From an uncultured Erysipelotrichaceae bacterium (lineage in GTDB: Bacteria > Bacillota_I > Bacilli_A > RF39 > UBA660): a DNA stretch of 24,914 nt. The position numbers and the translations under genes are program-made. Below the pieces are notes generated by a model that saw only the letters and a list, made by a program, of their open reading frames with translations, did no database searches and was not told the DNA's origin. Positions 15,286-23,800 of the stretch are shown one piece after another; positions within the stretch are counted from its first letter, which is position 1; every line of letters begins with the position of its first letter. The DNA is taken from assembly GCA_902795975.1 (NCBI GenBank), contig CADBNE010000033.1, positions 1 through 24,914 on the forward strand, written 5' to 3'.

Positions 15286-18200
15286 ATGAAATTTAAAAAG
15301 TATATTTTATTTACTATGTTTATTATATGTACTTTTATGTTTAATATTAAAGATACTTTAGCAGCAAATATAAAAATAGAAGATGTTAAAGTAGAAAAGA
15401 AAACTGGAAGTTTATCTATAGAAGATATTAAATATACAGATAATAGTATTACATCAGGTGTAGAATTTAATTCTATTAATGATTCAGTAACATTTAAAAT
15501 TTCACTTAAAAATAGTGAAAATATGAAGTATACTATAGAAAGTATTACAGATAATAATAATAGTGATTACATAGATATTACCTATAAATATGATAATGAA
15601 ATTGATTCTAAGTCAAGTAAAGATATATATGTAACAATGAAATGTGATAAAAAATTAATAAATAAAAAAAATATATCTCTTAATGATTTAACAATAAAGT
15701 TAAATCTAATAGATGGAAAAGGTAATAAATCAGGGGTAGATATTAATCCGACTACTGGTGATAATATAATTAAATATATAGTTCTATTTGTAGTAGCACT
15801 AATAATATTATTATTTAGTTTATTATTAATAAAGAGAAGAAAAAATAAGAAATTATTATTATTATTATTGTTATTATTATTTCCTGCGGTAGTATTTGCA
15901 AAAAATAAATCACAAATTAGTTTTGTATTTAAAAATATTAAAGTAAATGGAGAAATGTTACCATATACAGTTTCAATATTAGATCAAAATGGCAATATAA
16001 CAGAAAAAATTATAAAGTATGGAGAAAAGATAGGTGAACTACCTGAAGTTACAAAGGATGGTTATAATTTTGTTAGATATGAAAATCAAGATAATGAAGA
16101 AGTAACAGAAGATACAATTATAACAGGAGATATGACAGTAACACCTAAGTTCGAAATTATTAAATATAGTATTGATTATATTTATAATGGTGGAAATGCT
16201 GATAATCCAAATGAATATACAGTAGAGGATGAAATAACTTTAAATAATCCTACAAAACTAGGATATACATTTGCAGGATGGACAGGATCAAATGGTACTG
16301 AAAAACAAACAAGAGTAACATTATTAAATGAAACAGGAAATAAATCATATACTGCTAATTGGTCTAAAAATCAAAATACACCATATAAAGTAATACATAA
16401 ATATCCAAATTTAGATGGCACATATGAAGTAGTTACAGAAAACTTAGAAGGACCAACTGATGAGAAGGTAACTCCTGGATTATTACCAAGAGAAGGATTT
16501 ACAGGGCCAAGCAATTTAACAGAATTAACAATAGTTGCAGTAGAAGATGAAGCTGATATTCCAACAGTAACTTATACATATACACGTAATAAATATAATT
16601 TAACAGTTATTCATCCAGAATATATACAACAAGGTGATATATCTGATGAATATTATTATGGACAAAAAGTTACTTTAACAGCAAAACCAAGAGAAAATTA
16701 CGAATTTAATAAATGGAGTAATAATGAAGAAAGTAATCCTTTAGAATTAACTATAACTAGAGAAACAAGTATTGAACCATTATATACTCGTACTAAATAT
16801 GTAATTACATATGATGCTAATGGAGGAGAGGTATCACAAACTACTCAAAAAGTAAATGTAGGCGAGAGTATAAATTCTATGCCAATTCCAACAGCAACTA
16901 TAGGCAAAGAATTTGATGGTTGGTATACAGAAGAAGATGGTGGTATAAAGATAACTGAATCATATACTCCAACAGATGATATGACTTTATATGCTCATTG
17001 GGTAACTAATCCTTTTCCAATAGTATTTAGTCATCCAGGTACATGTGTATTTAATGGTACAAATGCTATCACAGGTGATGATTGTGAATATGCAGGTCAA
17101 AATTATATAGAGACTAATATTCCTTTATATACAAGTGATAATTATGGATTAGATTATGAAATCGGATTTACAATTGAAGAATATGATTCTACTCAAAATG
17201 TTAAACAAGCAACATTTGTAAATTCAAAATATGAAAATCAAGCAAGTGGCTATCCAGGTGTGGCTGCAAGAAAATATGAAACATATGATAAAATAGAAGT
17301 ATCACAAACAATAAATGGTACTAGGGTTAATAAAGCATTTAATCCAAATACTCCTATGACAATTAAAATATATAGAATAAGTGGAATACTTTATTATTCT
17401 ATAAATAGTGGAAGAAAAATAGAAATACAAAATATGAAAGATACATCAGACTATTTTGATACAACAGTATGGTTTGGTGCAGCACCTAAATCATCAAACG
17501 AAATACAAAGACAACTTAAAGGTACATTATCTCATATGTATATTAAATTAGGTACATATCAAGATGATGCAATATATTATAATGTGACATATAATGCTAA
17601 TGGAGGTACTGTATCTAAAGAATCTGATAGAGTTGAAAAAGATGATATTATAGAAAGTTTTCCAGTGCCTGAAAAGGAAAATAGTGTGTTTGCAGGATGG
17701 TATACTGATCCAACTGGAGGTACTAAGGTAGAAGCTCCTTATACTCCAACAGATGATATAACATTATATGCTCATTGGAGAACATATCAAACCGTATTTA
17801 ATCATACAGGAGCATGTACATTTAATGGTACAAGTGCTATCACAGGTGATGATTGTGAATATGCAGGTCAAAATTATATTGATACTAATGTAGCTTTATA
17901 TACACGTGATAATTATGGATTAGATTATGAAATAGGATTTACAATTGAAGAATATGATTCTACTCAAAATGTTAAACAAGCAACTTTTGTAAATTCAAAA
18001 TATGAAAATCAAGCAAGTGGCTATCCAGGAATGGTAGTAAGAAAGTATGAAACATCTGATAAGTTAGAAGTGGCACAAGCAATAGCAAGTGATAAAAAAA
18101 ATAAACAATTTACTCTAAGTAATCCTATGACAGTTAGAATATATAGAATAGATGGAATACTTTACTATTCTATAAATAATGGTAATAGGATAGAAGTACA

Positions 18201-18330
18201 AAATATAAAAAATACATCAGACTATTTTGATACAACAGTATGGTTTGGTGCAACACCTAAATCATCAAACGAAATACAAAGACAACTTAAAGGTACATTA
18301 TCTCATATGTATATTAAAATATTAAATTAA
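15286..18330 (+). CDS. large secreted surface protein with internal sorting signal and second signal sequence
   Basis: This 1014-residue protein starts with a signal peptide (1-27, ending DTLA) and an N-terminal domain (~28-150). A sortase-like motif, NPTTGDN (154-160), is followed by a membrane helix (161-182) and the basic tail KRRKNKK (183-189), a full cell-wall sorting signal normally found at a C-terminus. Nine leucines and FPAVVFA (190-205) follow immediately, reading as a second signal sequence. Then come InlB-type repeats (~226-360), a MucBP-like segment (~366-435), a divergent repeat (~437-504), an InlB B-repeat (508-572), a lectin-like module (~580-756, C587/C600), another InlB repeat (~768-831) and a second lectin-like module (~838-1014, C844/C857). 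No terminal anchor is present. AGGAG (15269-15273) lies 12 nt before the ATG. It is likely an adhesin or glycan-binding protein. Confidence 0.85.
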   Translation: MKFKKYILFTMFIICTFMFNIKDTLAANIKIEDVKVEKKTGSLSIEDIKYTDNSITSGVEFNSINDSVTFKISLKNSENMKYTIESITDNNNSDYIDITYKYDNEIDSKSSKDIYVTMKCDKKLINKKNISLNDLTIKLNLIDGKGNKSGVDINPTTGDNIIKYIVLFVVALIILLFSLLLIKRRKNKKLLLLLLLLLFPAVVFAKNKSQISFVFKNIKVNGEMLPYTVSILDQNGNITEKIIKYGEKIGELPEVTKDGYNFVRYENQDNEEVTEDTIITGDMTVTPKFEIIKYSIDYIYNGGNADNPNEYTVEDEITLNNPTKLGYTFAGWTGSNGTEKQTRVTLLNETGNKSYTANWSKNQNTPYKVIHKYPNLDGTYEVVTENLEGPTDEKVTPGLLPREGFTGPSNLTELTIVAVEDEADIPTVTYTYTRNKYNLTVIHPEYIQQGDISDEYYYGQKVTLTAKPRENYEFNKWSNNEESNPLELTITRETSIEPLYTRTKYVITYDANGGEVSQTTQKVNVGESINSMPIPTATIGKEFDGWYTEEDGGIKITESYTPTDDMTLYAHWVTNPFPIVFSHPGTCVFNGTNAITGDDCEYAGQNYIETNIPLYTSDNYGLDYEIGFTIEEYDSTQNVKQATFVNSKYENQASGYPGVAARKYETYDKIEVSQTINGTRVNKAFNPNTPMTIKIYRISGILYYSINSGRKIEIQNMKDTSDYFDTTVWFGAAPKSSNEIQRQLKGTLSHMYIKLGTYQDDAIYYNVTYNANGGTVSKESDRVEKDDIIESFPVPEKENSVFAGWYTDPTGGTKVEAPYTPTDDITLYAHWRTYQTVFNHTGACTFNGTSAITGDDCEYAGQNYIDTNVALYTRDNYGLDYEIGFTIEEYDSTQNVKQATFVNSKYENQASGYPGMVVRKYETSDKLEVAQAIASDKKNKQFTLSNPMTVRIYRIDGILYYSINNGNRIEVQNIKNTSDYFDTTVWFGATPKSSNEIQRQLKGTLSHMYIKILN
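17031..18327 (+). repeat. tandem in-gene duplication of a lectin-like module, 771-bp period
   Basis: About 17031-17550 and 17802-18321 are two copies of the same module at an offset of exactly 771 bases (257 codons) with no indel between the matching points checked (17051/17822 and 17521/18292). Long stretches are nearly identical at DNA level, including the segment from GLDYEIGF to QASGYPG and the ending FDTTVWFGA...SSNEIQRQLKGTLSHMYIK. Confidence 0.88.
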
Positions 18331-18333
18331 TAT

Positions 18334-18361
18334 AGCTAATGCTAATGCATTAGCTTTTTTA
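18334..18361 (+). terminator. rho-independent terminator of the large surface protein gene
   Basis: AGCTAATGC (18334-18342), loop TAAT and GCATTAGCT (18347-18355) are followed by a T-run. A second, purely A/T hairpin (AATAAAATAT 18364-18373 with ATATTTTATT 18388-18397) plus T-run follows and may act as a back-up. Confidence 0.82.
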
Positions 18362-18432
18362 TTAATAAAATATCATGATATAAATTAATATTTTATTTTT
18401 TGCAATTATTTTGTTAAAAAAAATAATATTTG

Positions 18433-18441
18433 TGTTAAAAT
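18433..18441 (+). promoter_or_regulatory. extended -10 promoter of the rRNA methyltransferase gene
   Basis: TGTTAAAAT, 6 nt from AGGTGAC (18448-18454), repeating the -10/ribosome-binding-site arrangement seen at 3291 and 5061. Confidence 0.5.
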
Positions 18442-18461
18442 GGAATTAGGTGACTTTTTAT

Positions 18462-19187
18462 ATGATATATAGTTCAATTCAAAATTCAAAAATTAAGGAT
18501 ATTAAAAAGCTAAATCAAAAAAAATACAGAGATGAATCTGGTTTATTTTTAGTAGACGGAGAACACTTAGTATTAGAAGCATATAAGTGTGGAAGTTTAG
18601 TAAGTGTTATACTAGAAGAACATGAAGATATTGATTTAGATATAGATAAAATATATGTTACTGATTCTGTTATGAATTATATTTCAAATTTAGATAATCA
18701 TCAAAAAATAATGGGAATTTGTAAAAAAATTGAGACTAAAGAATTAACCAGTCGTATAATAGTATTAGATGGAATACAAGATCCAGGAAATTTAGGTACT
18801 ATAATTAGAAGTGCTAAAGCATTTAATTTTGATACAATAGTACTAAGTTTAGATACTGTTGATTTATATAATAGTAAAGTAATTAGAGCTAGTCAAGGAT
18901 TGATATTTCATGAAAATATTATTACATGTGATATAAAAAGTTTTATTAAAGATATAAAAGATAAAGGATATACTATAGTAGGTACCAAAGTAGATAATGG
19001 TACTGATATTAGAGATATAAAAAACATATCTTCTTTAGCGCTTATAATGGGAAATGAAGGAAATGGAGTAAGTGCTGAAGTTTTAGATATGTGTGATTTG
19101 TATGCTCATATAAAAATGAATGATAATTGTGAAAGCTTAAATGTAGGGGTTGCTACAAGTATAATGATGTATGAATTAAGTAAGTAG
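18462..19187 (+). CDS. TrmH/SpoU-family RNA 2'-O-ribose methyltransferase
   Basis: An S-adenosylmethionine-dependent SPOUT enzyme, probably acting on rRNA. The start is set at ATG 18462 (241 residues): the in-frame GTG at 18450 lies inside the AGGTGAC site that serves this ATG. The N-terminal ~90 residues form the SpoU substrate-binding domain. The knotted domain shows motif 1 DPGNLGTIIRSAKAF, motif 2 IMGNEGNGVS and motif 3 ESLNVGVATSIMMYEL. It resembles YsgA-like proteins of Bacillus; which rRNA position it modifies cannot be told. It is followed 7 bases later by rimM, and the SpoU/rimM/trmD run looks like one RNA-maturation operon, though this gene is not part of the classical rpsP-rimM-trmD-rplS cluster. 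Confidence 0.9.
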   Translation: MIYSSIQNSKIKDIKKLNQKKYRDESGLFLVDGEHLVLEAYKCGSLVSVILEEHEDIDLDIDKIYVTDSVMNYISNLDNHQKIMGICKKIETKELTSRIIVLDGIQDPGNLGTIIRSAKAFNFDTIVLSLDTVDLYNSKVIRASQGLIFHENIITCDIKSFIKDIKDKGYTIVGTKVDNGTDIRDIKNISSLALIMGNEGNGVSAEVLDMCDLYAHIKMNDNCESLNVGVATSIMMYELSK

Positions 19188-19194
19188 GTGCTGT

Positions 19195-19686
19195 ATGGAT
19201 TTTATTTATATTGGTGACGTAGTAAATACTCACGGACTTAAAGGTGAAATTAGAATAGTAAGTGATTTTAAATTTAAAGAGAATGCTTTTAAAATAGATA
19301 TGCCATTTTATATAGGTAAAGATAAATCTAAGGAAGTTGTATCTTCTTATCGTAAACATAAAAACTATGATATGGTTTGTTTTAAGGATAAAAAACATAT
19401 AGATGATGTAATTATATATAAAAATGAACCAGTGTATATTAATAGAGATGATTTAGAATATGAAGGATATCTTAATGAAGATTTAATAGGCTTAAGTGTT
19501 TATTGTAATGATAAAAAGATTGGACATATTGAAAGAATTTTAAAGACAGATGCTCATGAAATATTAGTTGTTAAAAATGGTAAAAAACATATGATACCTA
19601 ATATTGATGAATTTATAGAAAATGTTGATTTAGATGAAAAAAGAGTAGATATAAAATATATGAAGGGGTTAATAGATGAAAATTGA
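19195..19686 (+). CDS. rimM: ribosome maturation factor RimM
   Basis: This 163-residue 16S processing factor binds S19 and helps assemble the 30S head. The N-terminal RimM beta-barrel begins [19 protein letters not shown] (the THGLKGE motif is diagnostic), and the C-terminal PRC-barrel contains [16 protein letters not shown] and ends with [18 protein letters not shown] precedes the ATG. The stop is TGA (19684-19686), the only TGA stop found in the window. The last 11 bases overlap trmD, and the AAGGGG (19665-19670) that serves trmD lies inside rimM, so the two are translationally coupled, as in most Firmicutes. Confidence 0.95.
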   Translation: MDFIYIGDVVNTHGLKGEIRIVSDFKFKENAFKIDMPFYIGKDKSKEVVSSYRKHKNYDMVCFKDKKHIDDVIIYKNEPVYINRDDLEYEGYLNEDLIGLSVYCNDKKIGHIERILKTDAHEILVVKNGKKHMIPNIDEFIENVDLDEKRVDIKYMKGLIDEN

Positions 19687-20347
19687 TATTTTAACTTTAT
19701 TTCCTAATATGTTTGATGGATTTATTAATGAATCAATAATTAAAAGGGCTAGAGAAGAAGGTTATGTAGAAATAAATATACATAATTTTAGAGATTATTC
19801 TACTGATCCACATCATAATGTAGATGATTATGGATATGGTGGAGGACCTGGAATGGTTTTAATGCCACAACCTATATTTGATGCTGTAGAAGCGTTGAAA
19901 ACTAGTGATAGTAAAGTATTATTAATGACTCCTCAAGGTATTAAATATTCACAAAGTACTGCTAAAAGTTTAAGTAATGAAAAACATTTAATAATTATAT
20001 GTGGGCATTATGAAGGCTTTGATGAAAGAATACGCAGTATAGTTGATATGGAAATAAGTATTGGAGATTATGTGCTTACTGGTGGTGAAATACCTAGTAT
20101 GGCAGTATGTGATAGTATTATTAGACTATTAGATGGAGTTATACAAAAAGATTCAACTGAGGAAGAATCTTTTAGTGAGAATTTACTTGATTATCCTGTA
20201 TATACTAAACCTGCAGATTTTAGAGGTATGAAGGTACCAGAGGTATTACTTAGTGGGCATCATGCTAATATAAAAGAATGGAGATATCAAGAACAATTAA
20301 AAAGAACTAAAGAAAGAAGACCTGATTTATTAGAAAGAGTTGATTAG
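19676..20347 (+). CDS. trmD: tRNA (guanine-N1)-methyltransferase
   Basis: This 223-residue enzyme makes m1G37 next to the anticodon of tRNAs reading CNN/CCN-type codons and prevents +1 frameshifting. Diagnostic motifs: [13 protein letters not shown] at the start, [25 protein letters not shown], the knot and SAM loop [14 protein letters not shown] and [11 protein letters not shown], and the C-terminal [13 protein letters not shown]. Length is normal for Firmicutes. It overlaps rimM by 11 bases. rplS does not follow; instead a 147-residue unknown gene starts 1 base after its stop. Confidence 0.97.
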   Translation: MKIDILTLFPNMFDGFINESIIKRAREEGYVEINIHNFRDYSTDPHHNVDDYGYGGGPGMVLMPQPIFDAVEALKTSDSKVLLMTPQGIKYSQSTAKSLSNEKHLIIICGHYEGFDERIRSIVDMEISIGDYVLTGGEIPSMAVCDSIIRLLDGVIQKDSTEEESFSENLLDYPVYTKPADFRGMKVPEVLLSGHHANIKEWRYQEQLKRTKERRPDLLERVD

Positions 20348-20348
20348 T

Positions 20349-20792
20349 ATGATTTATCATATTATTAAAGATAATATTTATAAAAAAGCAATTTATAAGA
20401 TTTCTATTGATAATGGTTTAGATATTACACCTAGAAATAGAATTTCATATGGTATTGTGGTAAATAGATTAATTGTTTTTAATCAGGCTTTTATAGAAAA
20501 AATAATTAAAAAAAGAATAAAAAGAAAATTAGAATTATATTTGCAATTTATAATTGAATATATAGATGATGATTCAGATGATGGAGAAGCATTAAGAGAA
20601 GTACTTAATGATATTGAAAGATATAAAAGCATTTTAAAATATAGATATAATAAATTTTTAGAAGAAAAATATTTATCTAGTTTAGAAAAAAAATTAAATT
20701 TAATTGAAAAAGAATTAAATGTTAAATTATATATTGTTAATGAAAAACAAGCTAATTATGAAAATGAATTTTTCACAAGTAAAAGTAGATAG
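20349..20792 (+). CDS. helical protein of unknown function, downstream of trmD
   Basis: The start chosen is ATG 20349 (147 residues), one base after the trmD stop; the in-frame TTG at 20340 would overlap trmD and is less likely. No strong ribosome binding site is seen, only GAAAGAG, so translation probably depends on coupling to trmD. The first ~45 residues look like a small alpha/beta region (YKISIDNGLDITPRNRISYG). The rest is Lys/Glu-rich and strongly helical, with an acidic stretch IIEYIDDDSDDGEAL and a likely coiled coil at ~75-125 (YRYNKFLEEKYLSSLEKKLNLIEKEL). No family is recognised. Position suggests a link to tRNA or ribosome maturation, but this is only inference from context. Confidence 0.65.
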   Translation: MIYHIIKDNIYKKAIYKISIDNGLDITPRNRISYGIVVNRLIVFNQAFIEKIIKKRIKRKLELYLQFIIEYIDDDSDDGEALREVLNDIERYKSILKYRYNKFLEEKYLSSLEKKLNLIEKELNVKLYIVNEKQANYENEFFTSKSR

Positions 20793-20813
20793 GTTTGACC
20801 TTTCTATTTTTTT
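20781..20813 (+). terminator. rho-independent terminator after the trmD operon
   Basis: Left arm 20781-20793 and right arm 20799-20811 pair with one T-T mismatch and one G-T wobble around the loop TTTGA, followed by a T-run. The stop codon (20790-20792) is inside the left arm. Confidence 0.75.
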
Positions 20814-20820
20814 TAGTAAA

Positions 20821-20829
20821 TGGTATAAT
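20821..20829 (+). promoter_or_regulatory. extended -10 promoter of the repeat-protein gene
   Basis: TGGTATAAT is a perfect extended -10, only 6 nt from GGGTGA (20836-20841). No clear -35. Confidence 0.55.
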
Positions 20830-20845
20830 TTAAGTGGGTGAAAAT

Positions 20846-23800
20846 ATGAATATTTTAGATACTGTAATATTAAAAATAAATAATTATTCATTGGCAAGTA
20901 TTAAAAGAGTTATTGAAAAAACAAATAATTCATTAAAATATATAAAGATGGAAGAAATAATAAATAAAGTATTACCAAATGAATATATTAATGATAAAGT
21001 AATGAGTGTTGCTATAAATAATTATGGATATAAAGTATCAAAAAATTCACCTTCAATTGTAAGAAATGATTTCAGATATATAAAAAGAAGTATTGATATT
21101 TATAATGATGGTTTTTTTATCAATTATATGGATGAAGAAAAAATTAGTGATGATATGATAAAATATTCATTAAAATATTTTTATACAATTGATAAAAATA
21201 CACCCAATAAAATAAAAAAGAATAAAGAATATTTAAGATATATACTAAAAAAATATTGTTGTACAGCTAATGCTATAGCATTTTTTAAATATTATCCTAC
21301 AAATGAAATAACAGAAGAAGATATTAAATTAATTGCAGATAAATTTAATTTAACACTTTTATCACAAGAAAGTATTACTTTTAAAAATAAGAGATTAATA
21401 ACATATTTTATAAAATATAATAATAGTGTATGTAGTTATGATTATTTATTTAAACATTGTGAGTCTAACATACTTACATTTGATGTTTTAAAATTAGCAG
21501 CAGATAAAGGATATATACCTTCGCCTGAAGCTCCTGAAGTTATAAAAAATAATAAAGAGTTATTAATGTATTTATTAAAAGATAAAGAAAAAGATTGTGC
21601 TGTAGTATCTTATTTTAATAATATAGAAATAACTGATAACTTAATTGATTTATTTATTGAAAAAGATTATTTAATAACACCTAATACTCCAGATTGTTTA
21701 AAGAATAATTATGATTTTATTAAAAAGTTGCTAGAGCATGCTACTGATCCACGTCATGTAGATAATATAATTACTTTTTGTAATCAAGATTTATTAGATG
21801 ATTATTTAATAGATTTGGCTTTTAAAAAAGGTTATAATGGAGGAAATTTCTTTTCAGAGAAAATATTAAGTGATTATAATTATGTAGTTAGATATATTAA
21901 TAATACAGGTAGTAGTTATATACTTAATAAAGTTAATCCTAATATGATAGATCAAAATCTAAAAGATTTAGCTTTAATAACGCATTATAAGTTTTCATCT
22001 TCTACTCCTGATGTTCTTAGAAAAGATTATGATTTTGTTAAACAGACTATAATTAATGATGTACCAGTGTTACATTATGGATATAATAATCACACTTTAG
22101 CATTTGCTTCTCCTGATATAGTAGATGATGATTTAATTACTTTAGCAATCAATCATGGATTTTTGGTAGCTTTTGATCATAATAATGTAAATGATGATAT
22201 ACCTAAAAATCCTAAGTATATAAGTATGATGTTAGATAAATTATTAAGTAGTAAAGATTCTAAAGAATTAGAATTAGATTGTTTATTAAAAGCAATAAAT
22301 ATTAAGATACTTAGTAAAGAACAAATTACTAAAATAATTAAGTATTATCCTATATTTATAGTTAAATATTTTTGTATAGAAGAAAATTTTACAACTACTT
22401 CAAATATATATAAAGGTGATTACTATTTCTCAAATAGTATATATAAAAAGTTATTAGAAGAAAATTTTGATTCACCAGTGACTTATTTATTAATTAATCA
22501 GCCAATATTGCAAAAAGAAGTGGTAGCGCAGTTAGGAATAGATAATGTTATTAGAATAATTAAATATGGAATGTTAGGTAATGATTTTTTTCCTATAGCG
22601 CATATTATAGAAAAACGTGGATTAGATAATTTAATTCTTTTGTATAAAAGAATTATAGGTAGTAGTATAGATAATATAGATATAATAAAGTTTGTTAATT
22701 GTACTGTATTTTTTTATAAATATTATGATTTAGTTACAAAAGTAATAAATACTAATCAATTAGATAATTATATAGAAAAAATAAAATTATTAAGTGAAAA
22801 TAAATATAATCTTGTAAGAATAGATACATTAGATAAATTAGACCATGTAGAGGAAGATATATTTAAATATAATGAAGAGATATCTAATGGTAATAATTAT
22901 AATAATATTATGAATTCTATATATTTAATACTTGTTAATAATACATATAGTGAAATAAATGAATTATTAAGTGTTGTATCTAGTGAAAAAATAGAAGAAT
23001 TATTAAAAAGTGAAGCTTTAGTAAGTTATACTAATTTATTAAAATATTATAAAGTTTTGGTTTCATTTATAGAATATATACAAAGTATAAAGGATATAAC
23101 AGAAGCAAGAAAAATATTAAAAATATTAAATAATGATTTATTAATTCATATGAATAATTATAGAATTATAAGAAATAATTTTAAAGATGTTACAAAAGTA
23201 TTTAAAAAGATATATGCTAAAGAAACTCAAAGTAAATTAACTCAAATAGAAGATAGAGAAAGTACCGATACTTTTGTTATAGAAGATAATAAATATAAAA
23301 CTAGAAAACATTATATTAATGGTGAAGAAATTACTAAAAAAGAAGTAAGATATATTAGTATTAGTGAAGAAGCATACTTTTTACAACATGTTATGAATGC
23401 TTTTGGTACAGGTGGTAAAATATCTGATTATAAAAGAAGAAGAGGAATAGGAAAATCATATATATGTTTATCAGCTACTTCTAATAAAAAAATGGCTAAT
23501 TTAAAATGTAAGGTAAATAATATAAATAATGTTATATTGTTATTTAATAATATTAAACCTAGTTCACTTGTATATATGAGTCCATATGATATACATTCAC
23601 AAGCTAATTTAAATGATTTATCTATAAGAGCAGGAACATCTTATTTTGATACAATAGATAATATTATTACTAAATCAAATAAATTTAGTGAATATGTAGT
23701 ATATAGGGAAGATGCGTTTGGTAATCAAATATATCCTTGTGGTATATTAGTAAGTGGTAATAAACCAAATAGATATGAGATAAATGCTGCTGCATATTTA

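Noticed and set aside
15853..15879. Phase-variable ON/OFF switch at the TTA repeat
   Set aside because: The unit is three bases, so slippage cannot shift the frame; only length variation is possible.
18450..18461. GTG at 18450 as the start of the SpoU methyltransferase
   Set aside because: The GTG is part of AGGTGAC, the ribosome binding site for the ATG at 18462, and the transcript probably starts only a few bases upstream.
19153..19398. 81-codon minus-strand frame
   Set aside because: It is antisense to the start of rimM and the end of the SpoU gene; no start signals.
20834..20845. GTG at 20834 as the start of the repeat protein
   Set aside because: It lies within or next to GGGTGA and only 5 nt from the -10 box, leaving no room for a leader; ATG 20846 fits better.
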